Shown here piece after piece: positions 1 to 7,577 of a stretch of DNA of 20,051 nt; within the stretch, counting starts at the first letter, position 1, and every line of letters begins with the position of its first letter. The translations under genes were made by a program, and so were the position numbers. The notes beneath the pieces were generated by a model, which saw only the letters and a list, made by a program, of their open reading frames with translations, searched no databases and was not told where the DNA came from. Source of the stretch: Caldilineaceae bacterium (lineage in GTDB: Bacteria > Chloroflexota > Anaerolineae > Caldilineales > Caldilineaceae); contig JAPPKT010000578.1 of assembly GCA_028819675.1 (NCBI GenBank), positions 1-20,051 of the forward strand, written 5' to 3'.

Positions 1-192
1 GGCGGAGCCCCCGCACAAGGGAGGGCCGAATAGGCCCGACCGCCCAGAAATGCAGGGAATCGGGGCTAGGGGTTAGAGGTCAGAGAAGGCGCTTTCCTTC
101 GAGGTGATTGAGGACTGGAAACGGCTCTGTTGCTTCTTGAGGCATAAGAAGGATCACCGCCATTTTGGGAGGCACCGTTCAACTCAAAATCC
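1..192. other. gene-free left edge
   Basis: No reading frame with coding character was found on either strand; the three forward frames close early. Two small inverted repeats are visible: GGGCC-GAATA-GGCCC at 23-37, and CTTCTT with AAGAAG around a 7-nt loop at 133-151. Neither is followed by a T run, so they are not convincing terminators. The stretch probably separates an upstream gene outside the window from the hrcA promoter. Confidence 0.5.
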
Positions 193-222
193 TTGACAAC
201 CCTCTGCCCGGTTTGTTACACT
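193..222 (+). promoter_or_regulatory. hrcA-grpE promoter (sigma-A type, extended -10)
   Basis: A perfect -35 box TTGACA lies at 193-198. An 18-nt spacer leads to a -10 TACACT at 217-222 (4 of 6 consensus bases), preceded by TGT at 214-216, which makes an extended -10. The expected transcription start near 229-231 falls just upstream of or inside the CIRCE operator at 233-259. This is the classical arrangement for HrcA autorepression. Start-site position is inferred from spacing. Confidence 0.75.
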
Positions 223-232
223 CCTTACTCGG

Positions 233-259
233 CTAGCACTCCCATCACAAGAGTGCTAA
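233..259 (+). promoter_or_regulatory. CIRCE operator (HrcA binding site)
   Basis: The left arm CTAGCACTC (233-241), a 9-nt spacer (242-250) and the right arm GAGTGCTAA (251-259) match the CIRCE consensus TTAGCACTC-N9-GAGTGCTAA with one mismatch, at the first base. The site sits directly downstream of the -10 box and about 120 bp before the hrcA ATG. HrcA is expected to repress its own transcription and that of grpE here, with relief during heat shock or when GroEL is titrated. Confidence 0.95.
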
Positions 260-382
260 GAGCAATTCTCAACCGTCTGATTGCTGCCAACTGTTCGCCC
301 GTTCGACTTGCCCTCCACCGGCCGCACGCTCAGCGCGCCAGAGGGGAGGGAGACAGGCGGCAATCCTATCTGCCAGCAGGTT

Positions 383-1420
383 ATGACCGAATTGCAGTTG
401 AGCCAGCGCCGTAAACAGGTGCTGCAGATCGTCATCCAGGAATATGTGGAGAATGCCCAGCCGGTGGGCAGCCAGTCGATCGCGAAAAAGTACGATCTTG
501 GTGTCAGCGCGGCAACCATTCGCAACGATCTGGCTGCGCTGGAAAAGGCCGGCCTGCTGACCCATCCGCACACCAGCGCCGGGCGCATTCCCACTGACGG
601 CGGTTACCGGTATTTTGTGGCCAATCTGATGGCCCACACCGATCTGCCGTCGCATGAGCGGCACATGATCCGCCATCAGTTCCATCAGGCCCGGCGAGAG
701 ATCGATCAGTGGCTGCGTCTCAGCACGGCGGTCCTGGCCAAAGCCTCCACGGGCGCGGCGCTGGCGACCTCCCCGCGCTCCATTTCAAGCCGGGTCAAAC
801 ACCTGGAGTTGATCGGCATTCAGGATACGGTGGTGCTGCTGGTGCTTGTTCTGGCCACAGGGACGCTGAAACAGCAGTTGATCAACTTGGAACAACCAAT
901 TTTTCAGGAGGAGTTGAGCCGGGCGAGCAACCAGCTCAATGGTGAAATCTCCGGAGCAACGGCTGCCGATCTGCCGGAAAAGCTGGAGGGGTTCACCGGC
1001 TTCACCCGTGAGGTGGGCGAGCTTGTGCTGAACACCCTACTCCAGTCGGAAGAGCAGATCACTGACCGCGTTTATCGACACGGGCTGGCACAGGTGCTGG
1101 CCGAGCCTGAATTCACGGACGGGCCGCAGGTGAGCCGGATCGTGGAGGTATTCGAACAGCGCACGCTGCTGCAAGAGATATACGATGATGTGATGGAGTT
1201 GAGCGACGTACAGGTGATGATTGCCGGTGAGGGCCGTTTTGGCGACATGCAGGACATCAGCCTTGTACTGAGCCGCTATGGGGTACCGAACCGGGTCAGC
1301 GGCCTGCTGGGCGTAGTCGGCCCGATGCGAATGCCATACGGCCGGACAGTTGGGGCAGTGCGGTATGTTGCCACACTTCTGAACGAACTGATGCACCAAC
1401 TCTACGGCCCAAGCCGTTAG
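383..1420 (+). CDS. hrcA: heat-inducible transcription repressor HrcA
   Basis: This 345-residue protein is the dimeric repressor that binds CIRCE and controls chaperone genes. The N-terminal winged helix carries the family pattern: EYVENAQPVGSQSIA, then GVSAATIRNDLAALEKAGLL, then HTSAGRIPTDGGYRYFV. The central and C-terminal parts show the GAF-like HrcA region (SRVKHLELIGIQDTVVLLVLV) and end with GVVGPMRMPYGRTV, typical of the family. The ATG at 383 is preferred because the frame upstream (TTG at 281) adds 34 residues without family character and lies in the leader. The Shine-Dalgarno is poor (AGCAGG only 2 nt before ATG). The leader from the predicted start site is about 150 nt. grpE follows after 28 bp, so the two are likely cotranscribed under CIRCE control. 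Confidence 0.96.
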   Translation: MTELQLSQRRKQVLQIVIQEYVENAQPVGSQSIAKKYDLGVSAATIRNDLAALEKAGLLTHPHTSAGRIPTDGGYRYFVANLMAHTDLPSHERHMIRHQFHQARREIDQWLRLSTAVLAKASTGAALATSPRSISSRVKHLELIGIQDTVVLLVLVLATGTLKQQLINLEQPIFQEELSRASNQLNGEISGATAADLPEKLEGFTGFTREVGELVLNTLLQSEEQITDRVYRHGLAQVLAEPEFTDGPQVSRIVEVFEQRTLLQEIYDDVMELSDVQVMIAGEGRFGDMQDISLVLSRYGVPNRVSGLLGVVGPMRMPYGRTVGAVRYVATLLNELMHQLYGPSR

Positions 1421-1448
1421 ACAACATAATTGGGTAACAGGACCATAC

Positions 1449-2057
1449 ATGAGTAAACAAGAAAACGCAGCGGTAGAACCGGATAACGGTCAGGTGCCTG
1501 AAGAGGCTGTTCTGGAGGCGGAGGAGTCTGACGCAGGCGACGTATCCGACAGCGAAGAGGCTGAAGAACGGGACGAAACGCCTGAAGAGACGATCGTCCG
1601 GCTTCAGTCGGAGTTGGAGGAGGCCCATGTGCAGGCGGCCAGCCACCTCGACAAGATGCAGCGCACCGTCGCCGAATATGAGAATGCGGGCAAACGCCGT
1701 GAGCGGCAGAACGAGGAACGTATAAAGCGCGCCACAGAAAGTATGTTACGTCAGTTGCTGCCCGTTCTCGATGACCTCGAACTGGCCTTTCAGAACGTAC
1801 CAGAAGGCGTACCGGGAGAGGACCAGGCCTGGTTGAAAGGATTCGAGCAGATTCAGCAGAAACTTCTGGAAATACTGGCCAGTTCAGAAGTCGAGCCACT
1901 GGCCAAGAGTGGTGAATTCGACCCGAATCAGCATGAGGCCATTTCGAATGAGCCGAACGAAGATGTTCCCAGCGGGCACATCATCCAGACCTTACGCACC
2001 GGCTATCGCATCCAGGACCGGATCCTACGTCCGGCGCTTGTCCGCGTTGCGCAGTGA
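1449..2057 (+). CDS. grpE: GrpE, nucleotide exchange factor of DnaK
   Basis: This 202-residue GrpE-family protein releases ADP from DnaK as a homodimer in the cytoplasm. Residues 1-45 are acidic and probably disordered. Residues about 45-100 form the long coiled-coil dimer helix. The C-terminal beta domain carries LLPVLDDLELAF (103-114), GEFDPNQHEAIS (155-166) and the closing TGYRIQDRILRPALVRVAQ, a standard GrpE signature. Start: ATG at 1449 with AGGA six nucleotides upstream. It follows hrcA closely and should share the CIRCE promoter. dnaK and dnaJ, which often follow in hrcA-grpE-dnaK-dnaJ clusters, are absent; the next gene is an acetyltransferase. Confidence 0.96.
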   Translation: MSKQENAAVEPDNGQVPEEAVLEAEESDAGDVSDSEEAEERDETPEETIVRLQSELEEAHVQAASHLDKMQRTVAEYENAGKRRERQNEERIKRATESMLRQLLPVLDDLELAFQNVPEGVPGEDQAWLKGFEQIQQKLLEILASSEVEPLAKSGEFDPNQHEAISNEPNEDVPSGHIIQTLRTGYRIQDRILRPALVRVAQ

Positions 2058-2086
2058 ATAGCTGGGCGCTTTTCTCCTTCCTCTAA

Positions 2087-3100
2087 ATGGTTGCCCTAAC
2101 CCGGCCCGCCGCGGCCAGCCGCCTTCGAGACCCCCAGCGGGGCATCCGGCCCTTTGATGTTGGGCGTGATCTGCGCGCCGTTTCAAGATTGATCACCGAG
2201 GCTTTTGCCGAAGAGCTGGATGAACAGGGCGAGGCTGCGCTGCGCGAGCTGCGGATTCTCGGTTATATGAGCGGGCTGGTGCGCATTCTTTACCGCAGTA
2301 CCGGCGAATTTCGGAATGTCTTCAACGGTTTTGTCTGGGTGGAGAACAAGCGGGTTGTGGGGAATGTAACGGTGCAGCGCGCGGCCAGCGGCAGCGGGCG
2401 CTGGCAGATCGCAAATGTGGCCGTCTCCCCGGCTTGGCGCGGGCGCGGAATCAGTCGTGCGCTCATGGAGCATGCCCTGGAGTACATCCGCGACATGGGC
2501 GGGTCCTGGGCTGTGCTGCAAGTGCGAGGGGAAAACGAGATCGCGCGCGGCCTCTATGAACGGCTTCGCTTCGAAAACATGGGGGGGACGTCCGAATTGT
2601 ACGCGCCTGGCGCGCCGAGGCGGGTCGCATTGCCGGTACTGTCCAACCTGCAGGCGTTCTCTCCGTCCGACAGCAATCTGCTCTATGATCTGGCCACCAG
2701 CCGGCCCAACGCCGAATTCCAATGGTGGCGGGCCGTAAGGCGAGACGACTTCCATGTCCCACTAGAAAAGCGCATTGGTGAAATGGTGAACAGGCTTGTC
2801 GGCCGCCAGCGGATCTACCGCTACGCGATCCGCGACTACAGCAGCCGCTTTGAAGGTGCAATCCAGGTGACCGCCCGATGGTGGCAGGGGGAGCACCATA
2901 TTCGTCTCTGGCTGCGGCCCGACGCCCAGGAACAGTATGCCCAACCCCTGGTCTTGAGCGCACTGGCACTTCTGCAGGATTCTCCCCGCTGGCCGTTGCG
3001 GGCCACTGTGAGCACACAGGACGAAATCGCGGCGCAGACGCTGCTGGAGCACGGTTTTGCCGTGCGCAGCACGTTGTACACGATGCGCCTGCGCATGTAG
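2087..3100 (+). CDS. GNAT family N-acetyltransferase with a degenerate second lobe
   Basis: The 337-residue protein begins with a GNAT domain at about residues 20-165. Motif A is clear: IANVAVSPAWRGRGISRALM, with the acetyl-CoA pyrophosphate loop RGRGIS at 118-123, and then ENEIARGLYERLRFE as the motif B helix-strand. Residues about 205-337 resemble a second, eroded GNAT fold: HIRLWLRPDAQ stands where motif A would be and AAQTLLEHGFAVRSTLYTMRL closes like a GNAT C-terminus, but no RxxGxG/A loop remains. The substrate cannot be told. Start: ATG at 2087 without a clear Shine-Dalgarno. It lies 29 bp after grpE and 6 bp before the next gene, so it is probably in the same transcript. Confidence 0.85.
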   Translation: MVALTRPAAASRLRDPQRGIRPFDVGRDLRAVSRLITEAFAEELDEQGEAALRELRILGYMSGLVRILYRSTGEFRNVFNGFVWVENKRVVGNVTVQRAASGSGRWQIANVAVSPAWRGRGISRALMEHALEYIRDMGGSWAVLQVRGENEIARGLYERLRFENMGGTSELYAPGAPRRVALPVLSNLQAFSPSDSNLLYDLATSRPNAEFQWWRAVRRDDFHVPLEKRIGEMVNRLVGRQRIYRYAIRDYSSRFEGAIQVTARWWQGEHHIRLWLRPDAQEQYAQPLVLSALALLQDSPRWPLRATVSTQDEIAAQTLLEHGFAVRSTLYTMRLRM

Positions 3101-3106
3101 GCACCG

Positions 3107-3490
3107 ATGACGCTTATTCTTCGGCTGGTCGGGAACGCCATCGCCCTGTACGTAGCGTCGACACTGATTGACGGCATTCAGTTTGGCGCCGGTGGTGAGG
3201 TGGATTTCAGCAGCCTGCTGGCAGTCACCCTGATCTTTGGCGTTGTCAACGCTGTCATCAAACCGATTGTCAAGGTGGTGACCTGCCCGGCCTTTCTGGT
3301 CACGCTCGGTCTGTTCACCTTTGTGGTCAACGCCCTGATGCTGCTTTTGACCGGCTGGCTGGCCGGTCTGCTCAACGTCGATTTTCAGGTAGACGGTTTT
3401 GGCCCCGCGTTCCTGGGCGCCGTCGTCATCAGCTTCGTCAGCTTTCTCCTCAGTCTGTTCATCTCCGCTGAGAAAGACGACAAAGATTGA
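3107..3490 (+). CDS. YvlD / phage holin family 4-like small membrane protein
   Basis: The 127-residue protein is almost entirely hydrophobic, with four predicted membrane segments at about residues 3-22, 34-55, 60-88 and 97-120, and a charged tail EKDDKD. The central motif NAVIKPIVKVVTCPAFLVTLGLFTFVVNALML is typical of the YvlD family (Pfam 'mycobacterial 4 TMS phage holin, superfamily IV'). Despite that name, most members are chromosomal proteins of unknown role and nothing phage-like surrounds this one. It starts 6 bp after the GNAT stop, with only AGG five nucleotides before the ATG, which suggests translational coupling. Confidence 0.85.
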   Translation: MTLILRLVGNAIALYVASTLIDGIQFGAGGEVDFSSLLAVTLIFGVVNAVIKPIVKVVTCPAFLVTLGLFTFVVNALMLLLTGWLAGLLNVDFQVDGFGPAFLGAVVISFVSFLLSLFISAEKDDKD

Positions 3491-3574
3491 ACGCAGTTCG
3501 CGTGGGACGCCGCGCGTTGACCTGCAGCCGAACTCCTCTTCACATTACAGTTCAGGTTACCGCTGGGGCACATT

Positions 3575-4849
3575 ATGCGCGCTACCTTTCTCCACATGGC
3601 TGATTGCCATCTCGGCTACCGGCAGTACAACAGCCGGGAGCGTCAGAACGACTTCACCCGCGCCTATCTTGAGATTATCGGAGCGGCCATCGGCTCCAAG
3701 GTTGATTTCGTGTTACTGGCCGGTGATCTTTTTGAAAGACGCGCTATCGACCCGATTACGCTTAGTCATGCCATCACGGGCCTGGAGCGGCTGAAAGAGG
3801 CAGGCATACCTTGCCTGGCGGTGGAGGGCAACCATGAACTGGCCTACTATCGCGACAGTATCGGCTGGGTACGTTTTCTTGCCGAACGCGAATTGCTGGT
3901 TCTGCTCAACCCGCATTTTGACGGGGAGGAGGTCGGGCTCCCACCCTACGAAAGACGCGAGGGAGCCTATGTGGAACCGGTACCGGGCTTGCGGGTCTAC
4001 GGTATGCGCTACTACGGCAGTGCCGCGGCACCGGTCGTGCAGCGGGTGGCGGGTGCACTGGCGGCGGCCGACAGACAGGGAGTAGAGTACACGATTTTCA
4101 TAGCGCACGCTGGCGTTGAGAGAGTACTCGACCACCAAGGCGGCGCGCTGAGCCACCGTGAGCTGGCGCCTCTGCGACCCCACGTGGACTATCTGGCGCT
4201 GGGCCACTTCCATAAACCTTTCGAGTTCGACGACTGGATTTACAATCCCGGCAGCCCGGAGACCAACTCACTGACTGAGGCGGCCTGGCCGGAGCGGGGA
4301 TACTATCTTGTGGAGGTGGATACGGAGGCGGAGCCTAAGCACCGCCCAGTCCTGCACGCAAATCCCCGGCGTGCATTTGAACGCCTGTTCTTCAGGGTCG
4401 ACGCGTGCGAGACGCCGGCCGACCTGGTCGGAGAGTGCCGGCGTTATATCGAGCGTCAGCGCCGTCAGTTCAGAGGTAAAGAACCGGTGGTCGAGCTGCG
4501 GCTGAGCGGAGTGCTCCCTTTCGACCGCGGCGGACTGGATCTGAAACGGCTGGAGCAAGTAGTTGAAGAGCAATACAAGCCGTTGCTCTCCTTTGTACGC
4601 GATGACACGCGAGCCTCGGAGTTTGCAGTGGGGGCCGATCAACATCTCGGACGACGGGAGCTGGAGCGGCAGATCATTGCCGGTCTTCTCGAACGGGACA
4701 ACCGGTTCCGCGACCGAAGCAGCGCATGGACTGAACTGACGCTCGCGATCAAACAGTTAGCCGTCAGCGGCGCTTCTGCCGACGCGATTTTGGAGGAGTT
4801 GGCAAGGGGCGAGGAGAGGGTTCGGCAGGGAGAAGAGACGCAATGTTGA
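3575..4849 (+). CDS. sbcD: SbcD/Mre11-type DNA exonuclease subunit
   Basis: This 424-residue calcineurin-like metallophosphoesterase is the nuclease partner of SbcC in processing DNA ends and hairpins. All metal-binding motifs are visible: D10-x-H12 (HMADCHLGY), G50-D51 (LLAGDLFE), G85-N86-H87-E88, H178 (FIAHAG) and G210-H-F-H213. The C-terminal part from about residue 245 is the variable capping and SbcC-binding region. Length is normal for SbcD/Mre11. Start: ATG at 3575, weak GGGG upstream. An 84-bp gap separates it from the yvlD-like gene. A TTGACC at 3517-3522 could be a -35 but no good -10 follows. Its stop overlaps the start of sbcC (ATGTTGA, 7 bp), which indicates coupled synthesis of the complex. 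Confidence 0.94.
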   Translation: MRATFLHMADCHLGYRQYNSRERQNDFTRAYLEIIGAAIGSKVDFVLLAGDLFERRAIDPITLSHAITGLERLKEAGIPCLAVEGNHELAYYRDSIGWVRFLAERELLVLLNPHFDGEEVGLPPYERREGAYVEPVPGLRVYGMRYYGSAAAPVVQRVAGALAAADRQGVEYTIFIAHAGVERVLDHQGGALSHRELAPLRPHVDYLALGHFHKPFEFDDWIYNPGSPETNSLTEAAWPERGYYLVEVDTEAEPKHRPVLHANPRRAFERLFFRVDACETPADLVGECRRYIERQRRQFRGKEPVVELRLSGVLPFDRGGLDLKRLEQVVEEQYKPLLSFVRDDTRASEFAVGADQHLGRRELERQIIAGLLERDNRFRDRSSAWTELTLAIKQLAVSGASADAILEELARGEERVRQGEETQC

Positions 4850-7554
4850 TCCGTTCGCTGACCCTGGAAAATGTCAAGAGCTACGAAAGGGCAACAGTCG
4901 AATTCAGTCCCGGCACGAACGCGATTGTTGGCCCCAACGGGGCGGGAAAAACGACGATACTGGAGGCCATCGGCTTTACTCTCTTCGATCATCTTCCGTA
5001 TAGCCGGCCCGATTTCGTGCGGGCAGGTCAGAGGACGGCGAGCGTGGCGGTCGATTTTCTCAGCGATCACGATGAGCGCGTGTACCAGGTCGTGCGAAGC
5101 TGCGGCAGTAGTAGCGCCTATGCGATCTTGGATCCGGAACTCGCCATACGAATATGCGAGGGCAAAGCTGACGTTATGCAGTTCTTGCGTCTGCATTTGG
5201 ACATCGACCCTGACACCGGGCCGGAGGATCTGTTCAGGAACGCTGTAGGCGTGCCCCAAGGCAGCTTTACTGTCTCCTTTCTGGAAACGCCCAGGGTCCG
5301 TAAAGCAGTTTTCGATCCCCTTCTGAAGGTGGCCGAATACCGCCGAGCGTGGGAAAATTTGCGCGAGCCGCTCAGCTTGCTCAACAAGCGCCAGAGGGAT
5401 CAGTCAGAAATAATCAGTGGACTAAAAGGCGAACTGATCCGCCTGCCAACTGTAGAGGACGAAGCCAACACTCTGGCGACCCTCATCAGCAAGGCAGAGG
5501 TTGAACTGCGCGACTCGCAGACTGAGTTGGCTGAAGCCGAATCCGCCCGGCAAACGATGGAGGCGAACCGGGAACGGCTGCAAGAGTTGCAACGCATGGT
5601 AGAGGTGCAGCAGCAGTTAGTGGCCGAAAGAAAGCGGACACTGGTTGCGGCGCGGCAACGGTTTACAGAGAGCAAGGAGGCGGTTGCAGTTACAGAAGCC
5701 AACCGTGCAGGCCATGAAGCCTATGGCGCCACGCTGTGGGCCCAGCGGGCCGTGAATGAAAGAATGGCGCAGCGGCGTAGGTTGGAGGAACAGCGGGCCG
5801 GCATCCGCACGCTGCTGGCTCGGGCGGAAACGCAGGCGGATGCCCAGGAGGGCGCCCTAGTTGAGATCGAGGAGGCGGAGAAGACTGCGGCGGACCTAGC
5901 GGACGGGGCATCCGAGCAGGAGAAGCTAGACGCCGAATTTCGGGATGCCCAACGCCTGGCAGACAGGCTGAAAGATGCAGAAGATCGGGTACAGCGGGAA
6001 CAGACTTCAGTGGAAAAGGCCAGAAAGAGGCTGGACCACTTGCGCGTCGAGGTAGCCCGCTCCCAGCAACTTGAAGCCTCAAGGGAGCAGCTGCAGACGC
6101 AGGTTGAAACCTTGCAGCAGACGATCACGTTGCAGAAGTCTATACGTTCCCAACTGCAGCCTGAAATGGAGACGATTAAGGAGCAAGGCACACAACTGAA
6201 AGACTTGGATGCAGACGCGGTCTGCCCTATCTGCGAACAGCGTCTATCAACGGAACATCGTCTGCAGTTGCTAGAACGTCTTCGCCAACAGTGGAAAGAA
6301 ATGAATGTGAGAGCCATGGATGCGGCAGAGACGATTCGCCAATCCGAGACGAAATGGGAACAGGCGCGCTCCACCCTTGCGCAGCATGAGCAGACTCTGG
6401 ATTCTTTACCCCGCCAGCACGAGATCGAGACAGCTGAGAAGGAACTGACCGAACACAATGCCCGGCATGCTGAAGTACGTGTCGAGGCCGAGGCACTCCG
6501 GCATGCGCCGCAACGTGTAGAACAGCTACAGCAGGCGTTAAAGGCGCTGGGCGACCCGCGGCGACGGCGAGACGCAGCTCTCCAGCAGGCGCGAGGACGC
6601 GAGCGGGTGGAAAGGACTTTGCAGGAGCAGCGGGCGCAGGCCGAGCAACAGCGAAACGCACTCGCGGAGCTCGACGGGCGCATGGCAGAATTCGCCGGCC
6701 TGGACGCTGAGACTGCCCGAATCTCCTCTCAGTTGGGAAAGTTTCAGACAGCCGACGAGCTCTACCGGCGCAATCAGGCTGCAGCCGAGGCGCTCCCTCA
6801 GCGCCTGCAAGAGGTTGCCGAGGCAGAGAAGGTATTGGAGGCGGCGCAGAAACGTGTCGAGGACGGACACGAACAGCTGGCAGCCAGCAGGCGCGATTTC
6901 GATGAAGAGAGCTTTCGCGAGGTGGTGGCTCAGGTAGAGAAGCTTCGCAGCCGCCGTGTACGGCTGGAGACTGAACTGGGCCAGTGGCGTGAACGACTCG
7001 ACCGGGCAAAGGGGGAGATCGCCCAACTGCAGATCTTGAAGAAGCGGCTCACCGCTGCCCAATCCCGACACGATCTGCTGGTGGAGCGGGAGGAGATCCT
7101 GAAGTTTCTGCGCTCAGTGGTACAGGAAGCAGGACCGCACGTAACGAAGGCGCTGGTCCAGCAGATCAGTTACAGTGCCAATCAGTTGTTCGGCCAGATC
7201 ATGGAGGACTACACGCGCACGCTCCGCTGGGAGGAGGACTACGGGATCATCTTGGAAGTGGATGGTCGTGATCGGGCATTTTCCCAATTGTCCGGCGGCG
7301 AGCAGATGAGCGCAGCGCTGGCGGTCCGGCTGGCGCTGCTGCAGGAGATGAGCAGTATTGGCGTCGCCTTCTTTGACGAGCCAACCACCAATCTGGACGA
7401 GACCAGGCGCGGCGCCCTGGCGCGGCAGATCGTAGGCGTGCGCGGCTTTGAGCAGCTCTTTATCATCAGCCACGACGATTCGTTCGAGCAGGCTACGGAG
7501 AAGCTGATCCGGGTAGAAAAGCGAAACGGGGCGAGCGAGATTCATTACGAGTGA
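4843..7554 (+). CDS. sbcC: SbcC/Rad50-type SMC ATPase
   Basis: This 903-residue ATPase partners SbcD in double-strand-end processing. Walker A GPNGAGKTT is at 30-38. Long heptad-rich coiled coils at about 180-450 and 475-750 flank a zinc-hook CPIC at 461-464. The ABC signature LSGGEQ is at 816-821, Walker B VAFFDEP at 841-847, the D-loop NLDE follows, and the switch histidine is in IISHDD. Every catalytic element is present, so the protein should be active. It is somewhat shorter than the enterobacterial SbcC because of shorter coiled coils. Start: ATG at 4843 inside the sbcD stop region, with AGGGAG about 11 nt upstream. It converges with the glycosyltransferase gene; the two stops lie in a shared hairpin. 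Confidence 0.95.
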   Translation: MLIRSLTLENVKSYERATVEFSPGTNAIVGPNGAGKTTILEAIGFTLFDHLPYSRPDFVRAGQRTASVAVDFLSDHDERVYQVVRSCGSSSAYAILDPELAIRICEGKADVMQFLRLHLDIDPDTGPEDLFRNAVGVPQGSFTVSFLETPRVRKAVFDPLLKVAEYRRAWENLREPLSLLNKRQRDQSEIISGLKGELIRLPTVEDEANTLATLISKAEVELRDSQTELAEAESARQTMEANRERLQELQRMVEVQQQLVAERKRTLVAARQRFTESKEAVAVTEANRAGHEAYGATLWAQRAVNERMAQRRRLEEQRAGIRTLLARAETQADAQEGALVEIEEAEKTAADLADGASEQEKLDAEFRDAQRLADRLKDAEDRVQREQTSVEKARKRLDHLRVEVARSQQLEASREQLQTQVETLQQTITLQKSIRSQLQPEMETIKEQGTQLKDLDADAVCPICEQRLSTEHRLQLLERLRQQWKEMNVRAMDAAETIRQSETKWEQARSTLAQHEQTLDSLPRQHEIETAEKELTEHNARHAEVRVEAEALRHAPQRVEQLQQALKALGDPRRRRDAALQQARGRERVERTLQEQRAQAEQQRNALAELDGRMAEFAGLDAETARISSQLGKFQTADELYRRNQAAAEALPQRLQEVAEAEKVLEAAQKRVEDGHEQLAASRRDFDEESFREVVAQVEKLRSRRVRLETELGQWRERLDRAKGEIAQLQILKKRLTAAQSRHDLLVEREEILKFLRSVVQEAGPHVTKALVQQISYSANQLFGQIMEDYTRTLRWEEDYGIILEVDGRDRAFSQLSGGEQMSAALAVRLALLQEMSSIGVAFFDEPTTNLDETRRGALARQIVGVRGFEQLFIISHDDSFEQATEKLIRVEKRNGASEIHYE

Positions 7555-7577
7555 GACCGGTTGAACGGGGGTCTCAC
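7551..7577. terminator. perfect hairpin spanning both convergent stop codons
   Basis: GTGAGACC (7551-7558) and GGTCTCAC (7570-7577) are exact inverse complements around an 11-nt loop. The TGA stop of sbcC (7552-7554) lies in the left arm and the TGA of the glycosyltransferase (7576-7574, minus strand) in the right arm. No T run follows on either strand, so it is not a canonical intrinsic terminator. A bidirectional, Rho-assisted terminator or a 3'-end-stabilising hairpin is plausible. Only 19 bp separate the two coding regions. Confidence 0.45.

Noticed and set aside
281..382. Longer HrcA starting at TTG 281
   Set aside because: The extra 34 residues have no HrcA character and fall in the leader just after CIRCE; the conserved winged helix begins a few residues after ATG 383.
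3107..3490. Phage holin as a sign of a prophage
   Set aside because: The holin-IV name is a family label; the YvlD-like protein is surrounded by housekeeping genes, with no integrase, capsid, lysin or att sites.
3517..3546. Promoter for sbcD
   Set aside because: TTGACC at 3517-3522 is followed only by TCACAT/CACATT at 17-18 nt, too poor to call.
5721..6683. Large minus-strand open frame of 320 codons inside sbcC
   Set aside because: Its Ser/Cys/Arg-rich translation is an antisense shadow of the coiled-coil codons, without motifs or a ribosome site.
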